Part shown: one piece after another, positions 43,677 to 55,351 of the stretch
Layout of the letters: each line of letters starts with the position of its first letter
Position numbering within the stretch: the stretch's first letter is position 1
NCBI GenBank assembly: GCA_944990035.1
Contig: CALYLX010000116.1
Location: forward strand, 1-64,000
From: Clitopilus passeckerianus
Lineage: Eukaryota; Basidiomycota; Agaricomycetes; Agaricales; Entolomataceae
Direction of reading: 5' to 3'
DNA length: 64,000 nucleotides
Notes under the pieces: generated by a model
Database searches by the model: none
Seen by the model: only the letters and a program-made list of their open reading frames with translations
What the model was told of the DNA's origin: nothing
Made by a program: the position numbers and the translations under genes

Positions 43677-46533
43677 TTATGCGTCAGTGGCGGTGGCTTG
43701 AGTCGTGGTTTCGGTCGTGGACTCTGATGCGGATTTTCCCTTGACCGAAACCCATTTCTCCTTCTTCGCCTCCTTAACTTTCTCGTCATCGTCCTCCGAG
43801 GTCATGCTGTCTTCAGTGTCTGCATCCGCACCTGTGCCCTCGGACTCCGAGGGCGATGACGAGGAGGATGAATCGCCATTCTCGCTGGTGGCGGGGGCAG
43901 GTGAATCGCTCGACGATGCGGCCTTCTCCTTGGACTGCTTCTTCTTCAAACGTTCCTTACGCTCCTGTTTCTGTGGGCCGGATGGTGTCAACGAGAGTCG
44001 GTATCGACCTCATGAAATTCTTACCTCTTTGGCCTCTTTCTCTTCCTTTTCCTTGGCTTCCTTCTCTTCCTTCTATAATTCCAAATTTAAGACACGGTCG
44101 TGGAGAGATAAAACGTTGCACACCTCTTTCTTCGCCTTCTCCTCGGCCTCTTTCTTTTCTTTGGCTTCACGATCTGCTTTTTCCTTCTTTAGCTTTTCGC
44201 GCATCTCGCGTTCTGACATCACCCATGCTGCAACCTCATCCACACACTCGCGTGGACGAGTCTTATTCTTGAGCAAGTAGCCTTGGAGGCTTGCCACCTA
44301 ACAAGAAATAAGTACGTGGCCAGTATACTGCAGAAAGCGGAACTTACACTCAATTCATCTTCCGGAATGGCCTCTGCAAAGCGCTTAGCAAGTACTGAAA
44401 TTTCCTCTTCAGTCAACAAAGGAATAGCATGGATTGATGCCTTGCGCTTCGAGCCAGGAAGGTTCCTCTGAGAGGCATCCTCCTTCTTCGCGTCTTTCTC
44501 AGCGTCAGCTACAGGTTCCGCAGCTGCAGGCTTGTAGGGGAAGAAGCATTTGAAGATGCCTTCAGCTTGCCATTTAGTGGCGTGTGTGAAGTTCACCCAA
44601 ACGTCCATACGACCCGGTCGACTCAACGCCGGGTCCAGGCGTTCAATATGATTGGTGGTGGCAAATAGAAGTCTAATGAGGTATGATGAGCGCAGTCAAA
44701 GGCGAAGGAATTTTAGAATACTTACCGGCCTTCTGCGGCTGCAACTCCGTCAAGACTGTTCAGCAAGCCACTCAAACTCAAAGTAGAACCATCAGTCTCC
44801 TCCTTTGCAGTAGTGCTAACTGTAGCCGTCGAAGATGGAGGGGCTCCGGTAGAGCCTGAGTCACGGCTGACTGAACGTGTGAAAGCGGCGTCTAAGTCTT
44901 CCAAAAGTAGAATACATCTGTCATTTCAAGAAAACATACGTGAGCAATTGTCACACACAACCTGGAGATAACGAAACTTGCCTTGAAGGTACATGGCCCA
45001 TCAACGTTGTCAACATATTATCACTCATTCTGGAGAAAGCCGAAATTAGGTGGTCTGGAAGATTCGGACTTGACGATGATCTTACCCCTTGGCCGAAAGG
45101 GAAATGACATAGATATCAAGACCTAGCTCTCCTGCCAATGAATGAATGAGAGAGGTTTTTCCGCTATGAAAGGCATCAGCATCGCCCGGCGAGATCAAGG
45201 ACGAAAACGTACCTTCCCGGTACACCGTGCAGCAAATAGCCCCGTCTGAACGGAATGCCTGCGGAAAATCAGCACGGAAATCTATTTCATCAAGCTCAGT
45301 CGTCCTACCTCGTTCCGCATACCTGGGGATATGTTAGCCATGAGAAATATTTCATACAACTCATGGAGACTCACCAATCCTCGGAGCCCAAGAAGTCCTT
45401 GCAATCCGCAAGGAGCATGTCCTTGACACCAGGCTGGAGAACGATCGAGCTCATGGGCCTCTTTTGGCGAGCACCATTCCAACGCCAGCATTGATATGTG
45501 CTGTGAAAATCTAAGCTTCAGTTTTGCTAGATTAGATTCAATTACCGCAAGACTTACGTATCGGCCAAGAATATGTGAACACGATGCTCAGCATCCTTTT
45601 CGTATTCCCGCTTGGCTTCCAGCACAAGCTTCTTAAGAATATCATTGCTGCGTGCAACGACACTGAGCCAAAATTAGCATTCGGGGACTTCCGTCATAAT
45701 CGGAATCACCGTACCTAATCTTGAGCTCAGCCCCAAGGCCATATTCAGTCGGATACTTCTTGGTACGAGTTATCTAGCGGGCAAACTCGTAAGCCCCAAT
45801 GCAGTGAAACCTTGGTCAAATTCGTACCCTGAGCCAGTGACCGCGGTAATAGATGGTGTGCGTGGTATCTGAAAGCGACAAATCCTCAGCGCCTGACCGA
45901 CCCGACCGAAAGGCCATAACCTACCTAAGCTTGGCATGAACGCGACCTTTCGCTTTCGCCGACCATGAGCTAACCCTTCAGCATCGTCGTCCTCTTCCTC
46001 ATCTTCCAGGTCGCCTGCTGTTGACTGGTTCATTCCACGACGGCCAACCGAGCGTGTAGTGATATCAAATTCCCTGCTTCGGCCCCAAGCCGGTTGCTAA
46101 TGATTTCCGTCAGCTTGCGCCACTGAGTGCAGAAGTTGCTATTGAAGTTACCTTGGCAAGCCAGTGCATCAACCTATTACAACAGTTAGTTTCGACCACT
46201 AACTCTACAAACAAAACAGTACATACCAGTCGTATGGGTAATCCTCTTGGCTGAAGTGGGCAGTCAGGAAGAACGCTGGAGTAACAAAGGTCGTAAGAAT
46301 GCGTGGAGGACAGGGTATGTAAAGCAGGGGACCCACAATCGACGAAGCCATTCCAGGCTGAGACTGAAGCGCGACGCGCGGTCTCGACGGTGCCACCGAT
46401 AACTACCAGTTTCTAAAGAGCCGTTAACCCCTGTTCGTTGAGTGCCATGAAGGAGTGCATTGCATACCAAAGTATCTTGTAGGGTGTTAGTGTTCATGCC
46501 TAATGGCGACAGCATACTCTTGATAGCGTCCAT
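43677..46533 (-). CDS. BCS1-like AAA ATPase with long insert and acidic tail
   Basis: Related to the mitochondrial inner-membrane chaperone Bcs1 (complex III Rieske insertion). [20 protein letters not shown] starts at 46533, followed by a BCS1 N-domain ([59 protein letters not shown]). The AAA core has [20 protein letters not shown] (Walker A, about 45.2 kb), [12 protein letters not shown] (Walker B, about 44.9 kb), and [19 protein letters not shown] (SRH, about 44.6 kb). A Ser/Thr-rich insert of about 30 residues sits right after Walker B. The C-terminal 250 or so residues are Lys/Glu-rich coiled-coil-like, then Ser/Asp-rich, ending TAA 43677-43679. Fungal genomes carry several BCS1-like paralogues with such additions, so true Bcs1 function is not certain. 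Confidence 0.85.
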
Positions 46534-49500
46534 GGCTGAAGGCTAACAAGGCACAGGAGAAGAGTAAGAGAAGAGAAGGGCAATACTGGACTTACGCGTC
46601 GGTCTTATATGGCTTTGATATACATGTGCCTCGTGCCAGAAGGGTAGCAGCGCCTATAACACCATCCGCGGCGGATTTTCCTTTTTACGGAGTAAAGCCG
46701 AACGCGAGAGAGTCCATTTGCCACTGTCGAACTGCGTAGCTGTGAAGTGGACTTCGGTTGCGGATACTGAAGGCGCTTGTCTAAATGACGGTGCATGACT
46801 CCCTATCTGTGATTGACTTAGAGCGCCATGTCACTCATGAAAGCTGTTTTTCAACGTGTGTCCACGTCCTTGGTTTTATTGATAGTCGTCCCAGGTGGTT
46901 GCGTTCCAACACCTATTTATTAAATGAAGACTGAAGCGCGTGAAGTGGCGCCAGGGAAAACAGCGGCCAATGGACCCTGACAAGACTGACGTGATGATGC
47001 GGACCCGATCTCCTTTTGTGGTAGCTTTATCTGCTCACATAGACGTAGCTAGACATAGGTGTCCGTCGATTGAGCGCGAGCGACCACACAGCATGGTCCA
47101 CGGAAGTAGAGGACAACCCCCTTCCTGGCATATTAACTGAGTTGAAACGGTCTCAGAAGAGAAAAGGTAATTCACTTACGGCGTATTACTGACCCCTTTC
47201 TTTGCAAATTCGCTAAGCTGGAACAACGGCAGTTTTCCGCGACCAGCTCGGAGTGCAATAGCACCAAGTCCCACCTCCATTGATTGATAATGCTTGGGAC
47301 CAGGTGATGCATGCGGGGTAACTTCAGATTCAATCTCGTGTCGGTGCCTTCATGGCTGTTAGGTGTCCAACAGGGCTTTGGAAACAGCTGTTAGGCGCCC
47401 AAGATGGCAATCCGTTTGCTGAAAATCGGTTGTGAAAATAGAACTTTCTGGGTCCGATATGGATCGCCACAGCTACCACAAGTAGGGCCAGACCAATAGT
47501 TGCCTTCCGTAGATGAAATTCGAGGTCATGCAAGCTCTATGCATCCGCGTTAGCACATACCTTCGATTGCAAGAGTTGTTGCCGTCCCATGGAGAAAAGA
47601 TTGAAGTACTGACGGAGCACATGGCAGATTGGAAAGTGATCATTCTTCCCTAGATAGCTGTTTGATCGGCATTGCTTTGAAGAGCGAGCGCAAGTCAGGT
47701 CCTTGCCTGGTCCCTGTGCAGCTGACGCTCGTCGGACACAAATTCACGATCAGCTTGTCGTTTGTCGGTCTCGTGGCTGAATCGGTGTCCATAAATTGCC
47801 TGGATGGGACAATCTCTGTGGATATTTGGCGAGAATTTCGATGTAGATGGCGTCTCAATATCATCCTCTGATGAAAAATGGACCATGCATCGCCGTATTT
47901 CACACCTTCAAGCTGCGCCGTAATCAAGCGACCAGAACAAGGCTGAAGGAAAGAATATCACTGGCATTAATGGGGTGCAACATGAAATGCCCCCGAACGA
48001 TGGATGTTTCTATAATTCTGATCTGTCAAATTTTGAGGGAATGCCAGGGGTCTATCTGGGTACATAATGGGGGCGATTATTAGGGCTCTTCCTCTGTGTA
48101 GCATGGGGTGAACCCCAACGCATCACCAGACTATTCGAGTTGGAATGGCAACAGAAGAAGAAAATATATTTTCTTGTCATGACAATGTCATGAGTTAGGA
48201 TTTCGAACTTCCCTTTGCAATCATCAATCAATGAACTGATCTGTGTTAAGGCGGCCCAAGATATTTGTGGTGTGGATATAGAAAATCGGAAATATTCGGG
48301 CTTCCCTGCATCCAGATTGTGGGCGTGGCTCTCATGCATGACAAGTGTAGGAAATTCTCAGATCAAAGGTGGAAATTATCATAAGTCCCTTCTTAACGTG
48401 AATAAAGTCTGGATCTTGTTGTGTTTGTGATAGTGGCATCTCAATCTGGAACGGTCAGGCCAACGTTGTGCAGGGAAAGGAAACCCCGGTTCATTCCAAC
48501 TGGTGTAATGAGATGCGGCTTCATCTCCGCAGTCATATCCCAGTCCATTAATCGATACCGCACGTCATTGAGTGGCCCGGGGCAAAATGAGTATTGATCC
48601 ATTAATTTTCGAGTTGATGGTACTTTGATTAAGACTTAGAGGCCAAAGTATTGATTACAGAAGCCGCTGAGTCCAATGAGGGCGGGCGTAGTAAGTATAG
48701 GAGCTGAGAATTAACGAGTTCATTGCAGTTTTGACCGTCTAACAGGCAAATGAAAAGTCGCACGGACAATTATTGGACCCACTCGGCGATGGTGGCATCT
48801 AGCACAAGTATAGTATGCGTCATTTTGGCCAAACGGTAAACCCTAGCCCAAACCCAAGCTTGACGGGCAATTACGCATCTCATACAGGGGCCAAGCCACC
48901 AGAGTAGGCCTCGTAGCTTGTCAAGTACCGATCCTGTCTGAAATCAATCACCTTCCACTCCTCTCGCTATTGTTCCGTCTAGCCTATGAAGGGCATGCGT
49001 GAAGTAATGTGGACCACAGAACGTGCTGTGGCAACCGCTGCATGCAAGCGGCAAATTCGATCTACCAGGCGAATTCAGGGATATTGATACCATGAATGAC
49101 CTTGACGTTCGGAATCTCAACACAAGCAAGCAATAAGAGTCTGGTCGAACTCCTCCAATCAGTGCTACGGCCAGACCAAGCAGACCAAAGAGAATAATAT
49201 GACGCAGAGCGATGGCCACAAACTGACAATTGCTGCCTCTTGATCGAGATAATCTACTGGCCTGATCGAGGTATGCCACACAGGGATGTATCAGGTCAGG
49301 AGCGGGTCGACCTCATCACAAGCTCCGAGAGAAGAGTGTATACCCGGCGGTCGGTGAAAGGGACAGTCGTCCGAGTACGTTATACCAAGGGGATCGTGGG
49401 TCGAGAACCCAATCTGTGCTTCTCCTAGGGGATGTAAAATCATGTAATAGCCATAGATATCCGACTATTGAAACACCTTGGGTTGAGGCATGTAGCAAAA

Positions 49501-50363
49501 GTTGATAGTTTTCAACACTCTTCAATACCTGTCAATTCCGAGCTTGCAAATTCCTAACGAAAAAGTCGAAGCAGAACCGGTAAGCGAGTTTGGTAAAAGC
49601 AGACAGCAGGTTTTCATACTCAGTTCATGTCCGTCTCGGCCCGTTTTCCTTCTGCGAAGCGACAGACCGCAATGAAGAGCCTCGAGGTATTGAGAGCGGA
49701 ACCTCGGGCCGGACCAGAAGGAGCAAAACAAAGTCCAAGAATACTCCATGCTATTGTGAGATCCGCAAGCCCTGTTACTTTGAAAGGCTGTAACTTGAAA
49801 TATCAACAAGTAGTACCTGTGGAAAGTTTTAGAGAAGCCGCAGCTCCTACTGTAGCAGTTAAGCGCCTAAACGGATAGTCGGAACTGTATTCCAGAGCCT
49901 GAACTCTGCTCATGTCATTCAGATGCAGGGATACGACGCCTAACCAGCAATTGTACCGCAGGCCCGTAGAACTCGTGTTTGCGGCTGCAGGACCTCTTGT
50001 CTAGGCTGTTCGGAACTTGTTCAGGGGCCACGGCATTATGAAGCGGTCCTGCGGCGAAGACAGCCCACGCAGTGAGTAGGCGCATGGAGATTTATTCGCC
50101 CACGGGCGAGAAGGATCGAAGTGGTGTGTGTAGTTGGCCTCCACAGGCATCCTTGGGACTAGTTGCCGTCGTGAACGGAGGATTAAACAATAATTAGGGC
50201 GCTCAGGAGATGGAAAAGCTTCCTGAGTCATACGAATACCTCCAATATATGGATTTCGAACTTCTGGGACACGGGTTGGACAAACGGCCTAAGTTCCTAA
50301 AAGATATGAGTCCCATTGATTTCGCAACAAGACACATCCTACACCAATCTATACTGCATGAGG
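46534..50363. other. Gene-poor 3.8 kb region
   Basis: Many short open frames on both strands, none with a recognisable domain, splice-linked continuation or repeat. Two minus-strand frames encode short hydrophobic stretches (GLALLVVAVAIHIG near 47.5 kb; ILFGLLGLAVALIGG near 49.2 kb) that vaguely resemble each other and could be remnants of one membrane-protein family. I see no long terminal repeats, target-site duplications or transposase text. Confidence 0.4.
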
Positions 50364-51178
50364 CTAGTCCCTCCGCGCCAACAGGCCCATCTCCATCTCG
50401 TCGGTTGTTCCATCATCCCTAGGGGGTAATGTAACACTCAATCCTTCCCTCATCTCTCGGGCAACACACATCTGTTCCGTCACAATGACCGTCATGATAG
50501 CGCCTGCGATCATGATAATCCAGAAGAATAAGGAGATGGGTATCGAGGCGGAGTAATAGGTTGTAAGAACGAGGTGGTTGAAGACGAGGGTGAATGCAAA
50601 GTCAAGAATTTGTCGTGGCCGGCGAACGAGATGGTACAGGGCGAATATACTGTCAGTTGTGTCAGCGAAGAGACCTGGGAAGAGGAGGGGGATGACCTAC
50701 TCGACGCCTGATGCACATATCCAGCCAAAAGCAATGAACCATCCTCTCCAAGGGTCTGTTTGTCCGTCCCATGCGCCACCGTGCACATCATATCCAATCC
50801 TCTTGCCACCACTCCAAGCCCACGAATACGAGCTCCATCTATCTCCTCCTACTATTCCTCTTACGGTTGGTACACTTGCCATCTCCCGCCAGTCCATAAT
50901 CATTCCTACAGAGCACAGTTTGAGATGAGAGATAATCCTGGTATGAGCTGTGCTCACCAATACTCATTGCACCTCCCTCGTAAGCAAGCAACTCTCTATT
51001 GGCATAGAAGTAAAGAAGCGGCGGTATTATCAGGCTCATAGTCAAGTAATGGATGGCCTGCATAGATACAATCTTGTCGGGTAGCGTAAGTACTGGAACC
51101 ACAGAGCGTTGCTCAATCACAAACCTGTGAGATTAACAGAATGGGATCCCAATTTGTGTTTGCTGGTCGTTTCGACAT
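50364..51178 (-). CDS. SYS1: Golgi membrane protein SYS1
   Basis: Multi-span membrane protein that recruits Arl3/ARFRP1 to the trans-Golgi. A complete four-exon model of 219 aa: 51125-51178, 50958-51072, 50701-50905, 50364-50649 (all minus). Diagnostic text: NTNWDPILLISQIVSMQAIHYLTMSLIIP at the start (in two exons), GKRIGYDVHGGAWDGQTDPW and RGWFIAFGWICASGV in the middle, then LVRRPRQILDFAFTLVFNHL and VLTTYYSASIPISLFFWIIM, with a short charged tail ending MGLLARRD at TAG 50364-50366. Four hydrophobic spans are visible, as expected for the family. A central loop of about 40 residues (SVPTVRGIVGGDRWSSYSWA) is longer than in yeast. It is transcribed divergently from the dipeptidyl peptidase, which also works in the Golgi. 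Confidence 0.9.
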
Positions 51179-51439
51179 CGTGATAAGTTATCTTGTCGTC
51201 CGTCGTCTAGGTTAGTCTATGAGGCCAATAGCCAGTAAGCCATGCAGCCAGCGTTCTCGATGCTGACGAGGCTGTTGTTGGTGACAGGGGAACGAGGTTA
51301 AGGTTAGGGTTCGCGAACATCACCCGATCAATTAAGGCGCTGACACCGACGACCAAGTTGACTGTCAAGGGTTGTACGGCTTCGACAGATACCTCGACGA
51401 CTGGCGGCTGGTCAGTTCGTTGCTTCACTCTTTTGAATA
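51179..51439. promoter_or_regulatory. Divergent promoter SYS1 / dipeptidyl peptidase, with telomere-like repeat
   Basis: 261 bp shared promoter. At 51298-51311 it contains TTAAGGTTAGGGTT, a little more than two units of the fungal telomere-type TTAGGG repeat with one variant. Such telobox-like motifs occur in some fungal promoters; function here is unknown. Confidence 0.4.
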
Positions 51440-54400
51440 ATGTCCTCAGGCTATGAGAGGCTGGGAGGTGCAGATGTCGATGAGGAGTACTCTGCGTTCA
51501 ATGCGACACCCAATTCAAGCAGCCACAGCCGAGGAAACCCGCAGTCTTTCGTGAAACCTCCAACTTATTATGGAGAGGGACCTTTCGATGCGCCGAGTTC
51601 ACCAAGCGATAGTGAGGATGAACGAGCATCATTCTTGGAGAAGAGCCCTACAGTCCCACCGAGTCCTGGACTGGCGGAATTGGCTATGGGAGGGAGTGGA
51701 CTTAGGCTTGGAAATGAGGATCCCGAGAAGGTGGGTTTGAAATTCGGTTCCCTGTTGCCCAGGTTCTGTACGCATCTGGAAACCTCTAAAGCGACCTGGA
51801 CTATGGGCTGCAACCTATGAACAAGGATCTAACATTGTCTCTGACAGAAACATGTATCTCTCCGCTTTCTCGCTGTACTACTTGCTGGATTCCTAGGATT
51901 TGCTGCGTGTATTGGTATTATTGCTGCCACGACATATTATGAACGGCCCACTGTACAAGCTGGCCACAAGAAGTTTACTCTCGACCATGTATTCAACGGT
52001 ACATTTAGTGTAAGAACCAAGAGTGTGGACTGGGTCCCGGAGGGTGAGTTGACTTACTGTCTCTGGTAATTGTCTGCTGAATATTTGCCAGCTGGTGATG
52101 GTGTATTCTCTCTGCTTGAAGATGATGCTATCAAGCTGGTTGATTTGAAGACAAACACGACCAAGGTTCTTGTATCTAGATGGGACATTAAGGATGTATG
52201 TCTTTGCTACTCGTCATCTGGAAGTTCGTATCTGACTTTCGTATTAGGAAAATGGCGCATTCCTTCAATGGGCGAACTGGAAACTCTCCCCTGACATGAA
52301 ATATATTCTGCTGAAGGCAAACTATCGGAAGGTATGAACGGCGCATATGCCTTCCCGAACGCAGCCCTCACGATTCTATTAGCAATGGCGCTGGTCGAGC
52401 TTCGGGAACTACTATGTCCATGATATCGCTGCAAAGCGAACGCAGCCTATGATACCACCTACCAATCCTGGAACCACTGCATTCGCTACTTGGGCTCCTA
52501 CAGGCCAATCCATAGCATATGTCAACAACAACGACCTTTACGTGTTGCCATCTCCCGCGTGAGTCTCTTCTGGTCTTCCCGTTCGTTCGACGCTGATACC
52601 CCCTAGTTCTTCCGCCCCCATCCGGGTTACTACATCTGGCAACGCCTCCCTCTTCCATGGCGTCCCCGATTGGGTTTACGAAGAAGAAATATTCTCCGCC
52701 GACTTCGCCCTCTGGTGGTCCCCAGACGCTCATAAGGTCGCATTCCTACGCTTTGATGAAACTGAGGTTGACGAATATAATTTCCCCATCTACAACCCCA
52801 CCGAAGCCAGCGATGCTGTTGTGCCATATACCTCCGACGTTGTCATGAAATATCCCAAACCGGGCTATAATAACCCCCTCGTCTCCGTTCACGTCTTCGA
52901 CCTCGCGAGCCATTTAGAGAGCGCACCTCATAAGACTGGTACCTTTGACGACGACGGCGCTGAGAAGCAGGACTTCCCGGATGAGGAGAACACTTATGAG
53001 TTGGAGTGGCCGGATAGGCATCCTTCGAATGACAGCATCATCCTAGAGGTGGCTTGGGTTGGGAATGCATCTTTGATGCTCAAGGAGGTGGACAGGAATG
53101 CGGATAGCGGGAACGTGGTTCTGTTCGCGCTTGACTCCGCGAACAAGAAGGCGAGGGCGACTGGAAAGGTTGTGAGAAAGCTAGGTGAAAAGGGTGAAGA
53201 GGGCGATGAGGGCTGGATTGATAATGTAAGGTGTTTCGTCATGGTCCTTGCGCGGAAGATTGATTTCATTGTTTGCAGGAGCAAAACATCACACCTATCC
53301 CTCACGGTCTCACAGCGTACGGACAAGACGCATATCTGGACGTCGTTCCCACCAAGGAAGGCTACAACCACATTGCACTCTTCAGCCCCGCCAGCTCAGG
53401 CACCCCGCACTTCCTGACGTCTGGAAACTGGGAAGTCACAGGCGGCATCCAATCAATAGACGCCAAATCTGGGCTAGTGTGAGTCTTTAACCGCCATCTA
53501 CTCCTATTCTTGGTGGTAACCAATGAACATCTCACCATCCAACACAGCTACTTCCAGGCCGCTAAGCCGTCCTCAATTGAACGCAACATATACTCCGTTC
53601 CTTTACCAAAAGGAGTGGACTTCAAGGCGGAGGAGCCGAAGGCATTGACGGATGATACGAAACCCTCGTTTTACTCTGCTAGCTTCTCCCCACAGTCGGG
53701 ATATTATTGGCTGAACTATCAAGGTCCGAACATTCCCTGGCAGAAGATCGTGGAGGTTGGAAATGACAGTATGTCTGATGCTGGGAACTCTATGTTCAAT
53801 TTACTGATTACGCTCGGCTTGATCCAGCATTCAATTATATCCTGGAGGAAAACGAAGCACTGAAGAATGCGACGATGGAGTATGAGGCTCCGACAATCGT
53901 TCGGTCAACCATCACGAGTGATGGATACGGTGAGTTTGTATTGCATTTTCTTGCCGGCGGTTCTGACTGTGGGGATGAAAAAATCAACCAGAGCTGAACA
54001 CCCAAGAGTTCCGACCACCGCACATGGACGACTCAGGTCGGGTGAAATACCCAGTTCTATTCCGCGTGTAAGTAGTGTATTGCGTCTCCGAATTTGCTGC
54101 CCATCTCTTACGCGTCCGTCATCGGGCGGTCTAGGTATGGAGGCCCAGCCAGTCAAATCATCGACCTCAGGTTCGCTCGGAACTGGCACGATTGGCTCGC
54201 TTGCTCGCTATCATACATTGTCGTAAATGTTGACGGACGGGGGACGGGTTTCAAAGGCAGGCATCTGCGTAACCCTGTGAAGGGTAATCTTGGATTCTAC
54301 GAGACGATTGACCAGATCAATGCTGCGAGGTGGGTGTAAACCTTCTTTGCATTATTCGGGTCCTGTGGGATGTGATTGGCTGACGTCCGTTATGTTTCCC

Positions 54401-55177
54401 TTTGTTCTGGTAGGATCTGGGCTGCCAAGGGCTATGTGGATCGCAAGCGAATTGGGATCTGGGGATGGGTGAGTCACCCATACATTATGAAGAGCCTTCC
54501 CTGATTCGATATGATCCGCGAATAGTCATATGGTGGCTTTATGTCTTCCAAAGTAGTCGAAGCCAACGCTGGCGTGCACTCTTTGGCAATTGCAGTGGCG
54601 GTGCGTACTCCAAGCAAATCAGCGCCTGCCAGCTGAGTTTTGAATTGTTCTTTCCCATGTTTAGCCCGTGACAAGTTGGCGTTTGTATGGTGAGGACATG
54701 TGCCACCCATAATCGATTCGATCAGTCAAAAGAAGCTGACGGTTTGCGCTGATTGGTCTAGACTCCATCTACACAGAACGCTACATGAATACACCGCAGC
54801 TCAACCCGGGTGGGTACGTGAACGCATCCATATCGAATGTGACCGGGTTCCAGAATGTCGACTACCTGCTTGCGCATGGGAGTGGGGACGATAATGTCCA
54901 CTTTTCAAATACTGCACATCTATTGGACATGTTCACAAAAGGGAAAGTGCGAAACTTCAGATTCAGGATGTTTACTGATAGGTCAGTCGGTTGTTGCTAT
55001 GTTCTTCCCTGGTATTTGCCGAGCGGCGCTGATTGGCTGTGCATTTGTTCTTGTCCCTCCCAACCCTACAGTGACCACTCGATTAGTCGACGAGGAGCAT
55101 TGAAGGAGCTATATGAGTATATGACAACATTCTTATTGGAGAAATGGGGCAAGGGAGGTAGAAATAGAGGATGGTAG
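51440..55177 (+). CDS. Dipeptidyl aminopeptidase, STE13/DAP2 (DPP IV) family
   Basis: Type II membrane serine peptidase of the Golgi or vacuole that removes X-Pro/X-Ala dipeptides. The cytosolic head is Ser/Pro/acid-rich (SGYERLGGADVDEEYSAF at the ATG 51440). One membrane span (FLAVLLAGFLGFAACIGIIAA, exon from about 51850). A beta-propeller (LQWANWKLSPDMKYILLKAN; NNNDLYVL; YEEEIFSADFALWWSPDAHK with the Glu pair that binds the substrate N-terminus; DETEVDEYNFP). Hydrolase domain: YGGPASQIIDLRF, DGRGTGFKGRHL, IGIWGWSYGGFMSS with the nucleophile Ser at an exon junction (54469/54531), HGSGDDNVHFSN with Asp (about 54.9 kb), and TDSDHSISRRGA with His (about 55.08 kb). Stop TAG at 55175-55177. About fifteen exons, and every frame joins cleanly. 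Confidence 0.93.
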
Positions 55178-55351
55178 TGTACATTCGGCGGAAATTGAGA
55201 AAGGGACTGTTCTGGACCCGTATTGATAGAGATTAAGGCCTAGACCGATTCATAGGCCTCGACCCGATCTCCCTTCGGTGGTGCCGAGACGATAAATATA
55301 CAGACTCAGGCCAGGATTGAACATGGCTTCTTGCTGCTGCGACTCCTAACA

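Noticed and set aside
43705..44280. Long plus-strand frames rich in Ser/Phe
   Set aside because: Antisense of the charged tail of the BCS1-like gene.
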